NCBI GenBank assembly: GCA_024734555.1
Contig: JANPWX010000097.1
Coordinates: 577,714-641,713, forward strand
From: Trochalopteron elliotii
Lineage: Eukaryota; Chordata; Aves; Passeriformes; Leiothrichidae
Reading direction: 5' to 3'
Length of the DNA stretch: 64,000 nt
Shown here: positions 63,147-64,000 of the stretch, in pieces
Numbering within the stretch: position 1 is the stretch's first letter
Layout of the letters: every line of letters starts with the position of its first letter
Made by a program: the position numbers and the translations under genes
The notes under the pieces: generated by a model
Seen by the model: the letters and a program-made list of their open reading frames with translations, nothing else
Database searches by the model: none
Told to the model about the DNA's origin: nothing

Positions 63147-63529
63147 CTGAAAGAAATAAAAACTCAAATGTCCAAATAATTAGTTCTATGTACCTTTTTA
63201 AAGGGGGAATATACATCAAACACTGACATAATGCAATAATCGAAGGCATTTTTACTGTTATGAGAACTACGCATTCTCTACATTTTTGTCAATGCATATC
63301 TTTCAGGAAAAGCAGAGTTAATACTGCTTGACAATACCCAATGACACCGTACACCTGTCAAGATGACGTGGCTCCATTTCTTTTTAGTTTAGGATGCATT
63401 GTTCATTGCCATTTACCTAACAGTGAAAGTTTCTTCAAATACTGTGCAGTATGTACTGAAATGCATTTGAGTTTTTTACAGAACTTCAAGCAATAGCTAG
63501 ACTTTATACCTAGTTCTATAAAATATGAC

Positions 63530-64000
63530 TGTTTTCAGCGAGCTACGTGAAGAATGCAGCGATTTTTATCCACCTTTGTAACAAAAGCTCTACTAAGCTA
63601 CCACAAACTGCCTCAAAGCTTCCTGACAGCCTCCGAAGTGCTGAACACCAAGAGCACCGAGTAGCTGCGTGGGGAAGGAGGAATACGTACAAGCAACCGC
63701 GTCGCGCTGCTTTGCCTCTGCGGCTACAGGGGATGGACCACGTTAATTTTTGGTTCTGGCTGCCGGACGCCGCTGCTCCCGTCACGTCTCCCATCCAAAC
63801 CCGTCAAACAAGCCACGGCTGATGCCAAAACGCGGCGCTGCCCTACAAGCAACAAGGGCGACGCGCAGCCCTGCCTGGGAGGCTCGGGCGGAAAGGAGCT
63901 CGGCGGGCCGGGATCTGGCCCGGGCTGCCGGCCGGGGCAGGCGCTCCGCAGTCGGGGGAAAGAGCCAGCCGTCCCCGCCCGGGGCAGCGCCAGAACGGAC
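63530..64000 (-). promoter_or_regulatory. CpG island at the right edge: candidate promoter of gene B
   Basis: CpG density and GC content rise sharply from about 63530 and are highest in the last 200 bases, where GC-box-like text ('gtccccgcccgggg' at 63971-63984) appears. The island is cut by the window edge. It could drive the minus-strand gene B model leftwards, a gene to the right, or both. Frames across it (83 codons minus, 91 codons plus) overlap each other and show no motif. Confidence 0.6.

Overview
The window looks like nuclear DNA from a bird. The clearest evidence is two CR1 LINE 3' ends, at 7814-8060 on the minus strand and 10155-10275 on the plus strand. Their text ('ggttggaaaggacatcacatagtccaaccc' style in one, 'gagcaacctgatctag...ccagaggttccttccaaca' style in the other) matches the avian CR1 3' region. 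Long AT-rich non-coding stretches, vertebrate-style splice and poly(A) signals and simple repeats agree with this. There is no sign of operons, bacterial genes, tRNA, rRNA, CRISPR or a complete retrovirus. Nearly all open frames in the window are chance frames, so genes had to be sought as short spliced exons. None could be tied by sequence to a named gene.

Layout, left to right. Region 1-9.8 kb is AT-rich and non-coding (introns of a plus-strand gene, or intergenic), with simple repeats and a CR1 fragment. At 9.9-16.0 kb lies the 3' end of an unidentified plus-strand gene, called gene A here. Its terminal coding exon at 15324-15478 is the best-supported exon in the window; it is followed by a 3' UTR with two AATAAA signals. 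A preceding exon at 14728-14806 fits its phase, and two weaker exons at 13984-14029 and 9868-9929 also fit. At 16.7-17.3 kb there is a hexamer repeat and a 280-bp pure-purine microsatellite. From 17.3 to 30.9 kb the DNA is visibly richer in GC but has no convincing gene; it holds two perfect hairpins. At 30.70-30.96 kb there is a small CpG island followed by a strong plus-strand splice donor, which looks like a promoter and non-coding first exon.

From 31 to 49.5 kb I see no convincing exon. At 49558-49690 there is a plausible plus-strand terminal exon (gene C). Just beyond it, 49.94-63.15 kb can be read as a minus-strand gene (gene B): nine coding exons whose phases all agree, encoding about 288 residues. 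It starts with an acid-free, basic leader peptide and ends 14 bases before an AATAAA. The right edge, 63.53-64.0 kb, is a CpG island that would be its promoter. Genes B and C would then meet tail to tail at about 49.7-49.95 kb.

The gene B model is a hypothesis. Only four of its exons are long enough for an open frame to carry information, and several of its splice sites are weak. No homology search could be run, so all gene names are left blank.
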